Below are positions 15,116 through 17,314 of a stretch of DNA of 17,314 nucleotides, piece after piece. Numbering within the stretch: the stretch's first letter is position 1; each line of letters begins with the position of its first letter. The notes under the pieces are model-generated. The model searched no databases. It saw only the letters and a list, made by a program, of their open reading frames with translations, and had not been told where the DNA came from. Source of the stretch: UBA2144 sp043819035 (GTDB lineage: Bacteria; Patescibacteriota; Gracilibacteria; Peribacterales; Peribacteraceae); contig JBDRFD010000092.1 in assembly GCA_043819035.1 (NCBI GenBank), positions 1 to 17,314 of the forward strand, written 5' to 3'. The translations under genes were made by a program, and so were the position numbers.

Positions 15116-15412
15116 ATGATACCCACTTTCGTTTCCCCTCCCGCGCATATGAGTCTTGATGAAACCTGTAATAAATCAGCAGTACCTCCGTCAGTCGAGA
15201 ATGCAACTGCAATGCTCGAAGCGATAAATGACTTTCGAGCTACACCAAGAGATGAACAAATTATGGCTAATCTTTCGGCATGGCACGAAAGGAGCTTAAA
15301 GATGCCAGATGTCATAGGCGTACCGCAAGAAGGGCAGGCAGAAGCACAAAGAAGAATTGCAGAGGGGTGCAGACAATGCTCAAAAGAATTCACCACAGCA
15401 TTGATAGCTTGA
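15116..15412 (+). CDS. Small hypothetical protein next to the rRNA operon
   Basis: 98 residues from ATG 15116 (MIPTFVSPPAHMSLDE), preceded by TATAGG ending one base pair before the ATG; other starts (TTG/GTG-type at 15089, ATG at 15149) are possible. Not recognised. The body looks like amphipathic helices (SVENATAMLEAINDFRAT; GQAEAQRRIAEGCRQC), with three cysteines including a C-R-Q-C pair near the end. No signal peptide, membrane segment or known motif. The opposite strand also has an open frame over the same bases, but its composition is less protein-like. It ends 18 bases before the rRNA promoter. Could be real or a chance ORF. Confidence 0.45.
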   Translation: MIPTFVSPPAHMSLDETCNKSAVPPSVENATAMLEAINDFRATPRDEQIMANLSAWHERSLKMPDVIGVPQEGQAEAQRRIAEGCRQCSKEFTTALIA

Positions 15413-15430
15413 GATTGTGTAAAAAACCGC

Positions 15431-15458
15431 TTGACCTTGCTTTCCCTTGACCTACAAT
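15431..15458 (+). promoter_or_regulatory. Probable 16S rRNA promoter
   Basis: TTGACC (15431-15436), a 16-base spacer and TACAAT (15453-15458) give a close match to a housekeeping sigma-70-type promoter about 295 bases upstream of the 16S gene on the same strand. Start would be near 15465. A second TTGACC at 15447 has no partner at normal spacing. Confidence 0.6.
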
Positions 15459-15753
15459 TCCCTCGCTACTTCCCAACGCATCTTATTATGCACGGGGAGT
15501 AATATACTCCAAGTCCCCACAACTTCTCGGCACTTGCCTCGGTTGTAGTGGGCAAGTGGGCATTTAGGTGCCCCAACGAAAGCTCTTTCACACCATCGCA
15601 GAGTAGAGAAGTGTGAATCCTTCGAGACAACAGTTAACTATTAACAATTAACAGTTAACTTGCCTCGCTAAGGAGATACTTAAACCTCGAAATTCTTTTT
15701 TTGTCCTTTTTTCAAAAAGGACTGACTAACTTTTACTTAAGTTAGGTCAACTC
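15459..15753 (+). other. 16S rRNA leader with stem-loops and a boxA-like motif
   Basis: No gene is seen. Structures: GGAGTA-ATA-TACTCC (15496-15510); CACTTGCC (15531-15538) pairing with GGCAAGTG (15551-15558); GTCCTTTTT (15703-15711) with AAAAAGGAC (15714-15722); CTAACTT (15726-15732) with AAGTTAG (15739-15745) directly before the rRNA. GCTCTTTCA (15582-15590) resembles the rRNA antitermination boxA. Between them lies the TTAAC-type repeat at 15631-15660. The last two hairpins could guide processing of the rRNA 5' end. Confidence 0.55.
15631..15660. repeat. Short AT-rich repeat of AGTTAACT / ATTAACA units
   Basis: AGTTAACT at 15632-15639 and again at 15653-15660, joined by ATTAACAATTAAC. The seven-base style unit (ATTAACA, with ATTGACA variants) recurs inside the 16S gene at 16151-16182 and, reversed, at 16224-16255. 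Confidence 0.65.
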
Positions 15754-15821
15754 TTTTTAAAGAGTTTGATCCTGGCTCAGAGTGAACGCTAGCGGTGCGC
15801 CTAACACATGCAAGTCGTACG

Positions 15822-16010
15822 CGCGTCTCATTGTTGGTTTTCCAAAGTCTGTTTTCGTTATTCTTGCCCATAGGGCGCGAACGGAAAACGGTAAAGGGAA
15901 AGTGGAAAATGAAATTTGTTTTCCCTTTTCCCCTTTCCCCTTTCAGTTCGCCTCTCGCCCACTAGCAAGATTAACTGCAAAGCACGAAATAGAACCAAGA
16001 ATGAGGCGCG
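15822..16010 (+). other. Extended helix 6 insertion in 16S rRNA
   Basis: The V1 helix, about 45 bases in E. coli, spans about 190 here. The base stem 15822-15839 / 15993-16010 pairs at 17 of 18 positions (one G-U). Inside, TCTTGC-type and GGGCG/CGCCC segments pair. The tip is a purine/pyrimidine hairpin: GGTAAAGGGAAAGTGGAAAA (15890-15909) against a C/T-rich arm (15919-15939). No ORF of note and no intron-like core, so it looks like a helix extension or excisable intervening sequence. Confidence 0.8.
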
Positions 16011-16093
16011 AGTGGCGAACGGCTGAGTAACACGTTGGAACCTGCCCCGAACTCAGGGATAACCCGCCGAAAGGTGGACTAATACCGGATAGT

Positions 16094-16300
16094 CTCGGTT
16101 CCTCTTTGTACTTTTATCCAAGTCTTATGTTGCTATTGAAGCAACAGAGAAATTGACAATTAACAATGAACAATTGACAATTCTAAAGCGGCTCGAAGTT
16201 TGGTTGCTTTTAATACCTTACGTAATTGTCAATTATCAATTGTCAATTATCAATTTATAAAGGACTTGTGAAATTAAGAAGAGTGCAAGGAGGAACCGAG
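16094..16300 (+). other. Extended helix 10 insertion in 16S rRNA, made of ATTGACAATTA-type repeats
   Basis: CTCGGTTCCT (16094-16103) pairs perfectly with AGGAACCGAG (16291-16300), and CAAGTC (16119-16124) with GACTTG (16263-16268). Further out, a 32-base arm (16151-16182) pairs at 27 of 32 positions with 16224-16255, around a loop of about 41 bases. Both arms consist of ATTGACA/ATTAACA-like units. E. coli has only a short helix here. Confidence 0.8.
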
Positions 16301-16426
16301 TAAAGATTCATCGGTTCGGGAGGGGCCTGCGGCCTATCAGTTTGTTGGTGGGGTAATAGCCTACCAAGACTATGACGGGTAGCTGGTCTGAGAGGACGAC
16401 CAGCCAGAATGGGACTGAGACACGGC

Positions 16427-16458
<32 letters not shown>

Positions 16459-16834
16459 ATTCCGCAATGGGCGAAAGCCTGACGGAGCGACACCGCGTGA
16501 AGGATGACACCCCTTGGGGCGTAAACTTCTGTTCTGAGGGACGAAATTTTTGACGGTACCTCAGGAGAAAGCACCGGCTAATTCCGTGCCAGCAGCCGCG
16601 GTAAGACGGAAGGTGCAAGCGTTACTCGGAATCACTGGGCGTAAAGCGTCCGCAGGTGACTCTGTGTGTCTGGCGTAAAAGCACGAAGCTCAACTTCGTG
16701 TACGTGCCGGAAACTGCAGAGATTGAGTCATTCAGAGGCATCCGGAATGCCATGTGTAGGGGTAATATCCGTTGATCCATGGTAGAACGCCAAAAGCGAA
16801 GGCAGGATGCTGGGAATGTACTGACACTCAGGGA

Positions 16835-16881
<47 letters not shown>

Positions 16882-16951
16882 CCTAAACGATGCGTGCTCG
16901 GTGTGGGAATTTACAATTGATTCCCGTGCCTTAGCTAACGCGGTAAGCACG

Positions 16952-16993
<42 letters not shown>

Positions 16994-17314
16994 AGACGGG
17001 GACCCACACAAGCGGTGGAGCATGGGGTTTAATTCGATAATAAGCGGAGAACCTCACCCAGGCTTGACATCCCGGAAATCCATCCGAAAGGAAGGAGTGC
17101 CGCAAGGAATCCGGTGACAGGTGGTGCACGGTCGTCGTCAGCTCGTGCCTTGAGGTGTACTGTTAAGTCAGCGAACGAGCGCAACCCTCATCCTATGTTG
17201 TTTTTTCATAGGAGACTGCCGCCTCCAAGGCGGAGGAAGGTGAGGATGACGTCAGATCTGCGTGTCCCTTATGCCTGGGGCAACACCCGTGCTACAATGG
17301 CCGGTACAGAGGGC

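Noticed and set aside
15782..16030. 82-residue ORF within the 16S gene, possible intron-encoded protein
   Set aside because: It covers conserved 16S bases and low-complexity repeats, with no homing-endonuclease motif; the insertion fits a helix extension rather than a group I or II intron.

Overview
The window looks like a piece of a Candidate Phyla Radiation (CPR) bacterial genome, possibly of the Peregrinibacteria/Peribacteria type. The phylum is my inference; the CPR-like character rests on a partial 16S rRNA gene at the right end with two long helix insertions and several unusual 'universal' positions. UGA is the stop codon of many genes here (for example at 3037-3039, 5098-5100, 8293-8295 and 10759-10761). 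That argues against the UGA=Gly code of Gracilibacteria/SR1.

Layout. Positions 1-241 hold a possible 3' end of an upstream gene, a strong stem-loop and an inverted repeat. A large membrane protein (242-2191, minus) is divergent from a methyltransferase plus polyprenyl-phosphate-type glycosyltransferase pair joined by a 4-nt ATGA overlap (2254-4028). An AglD/LPG-synthase-like integral membrane protein follows (4204-5100). Next is a small ArsR-like winged-helix regulator (5298-5567) flanked by three copies of a TTTGCGCAAA-centred palindrome. An unusual toroid-type, heparinase/lyase-like protein (5663-7318, minus) is divergent from a second GT2 plus a YfhO-type giant membrane protein (7402-10761). 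A repeat-rich spacer leads into a GtrA-type flippase and a formyltransferase (10953-12165). These converge, with a 44-nt overlap, on a minus-strand operon: Gfo/Idh-type oxidoreductase, DegT-type aminotransferase, GT2 (14955 down to 12122). A small hypothetical ORF, an rRNA promoter with a long leader, and the 16S gene (running off the window) complete it.

How the genes fit together. Oxidoreductase, PLP aminotransferase and formyltransferase are the classic set for making an N-formylated amino sugar on a nucleotide carrier. Three GT2 enzymes (two with C-terminal membrane segments, DPM1/GtrB-like), a GtrA-type flippase, a second flippase-like protein and two large GT-C/YfhO-like proteins would then load sugars on polyprenyl phosphate, flip them and attach them outside the membrane. 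I therefore read most of the window as a surface-glycan locus. Substrates cannot be assigned from sequence alone.

The most unusual signals are: (i) two large hairpin insertions in 16S helices, one built from the same AT-rich short repeats that occur in the rRNA leader; (ii) the palindrome set around the small regulator; (iii) gene overlaps and start-site usage, with one apparently leaderless gene next to one with a strong Shine-Dalgarno and a TTG start; (iv) dispersed GAACCGCAGATTACGCAGAT-like repeats.
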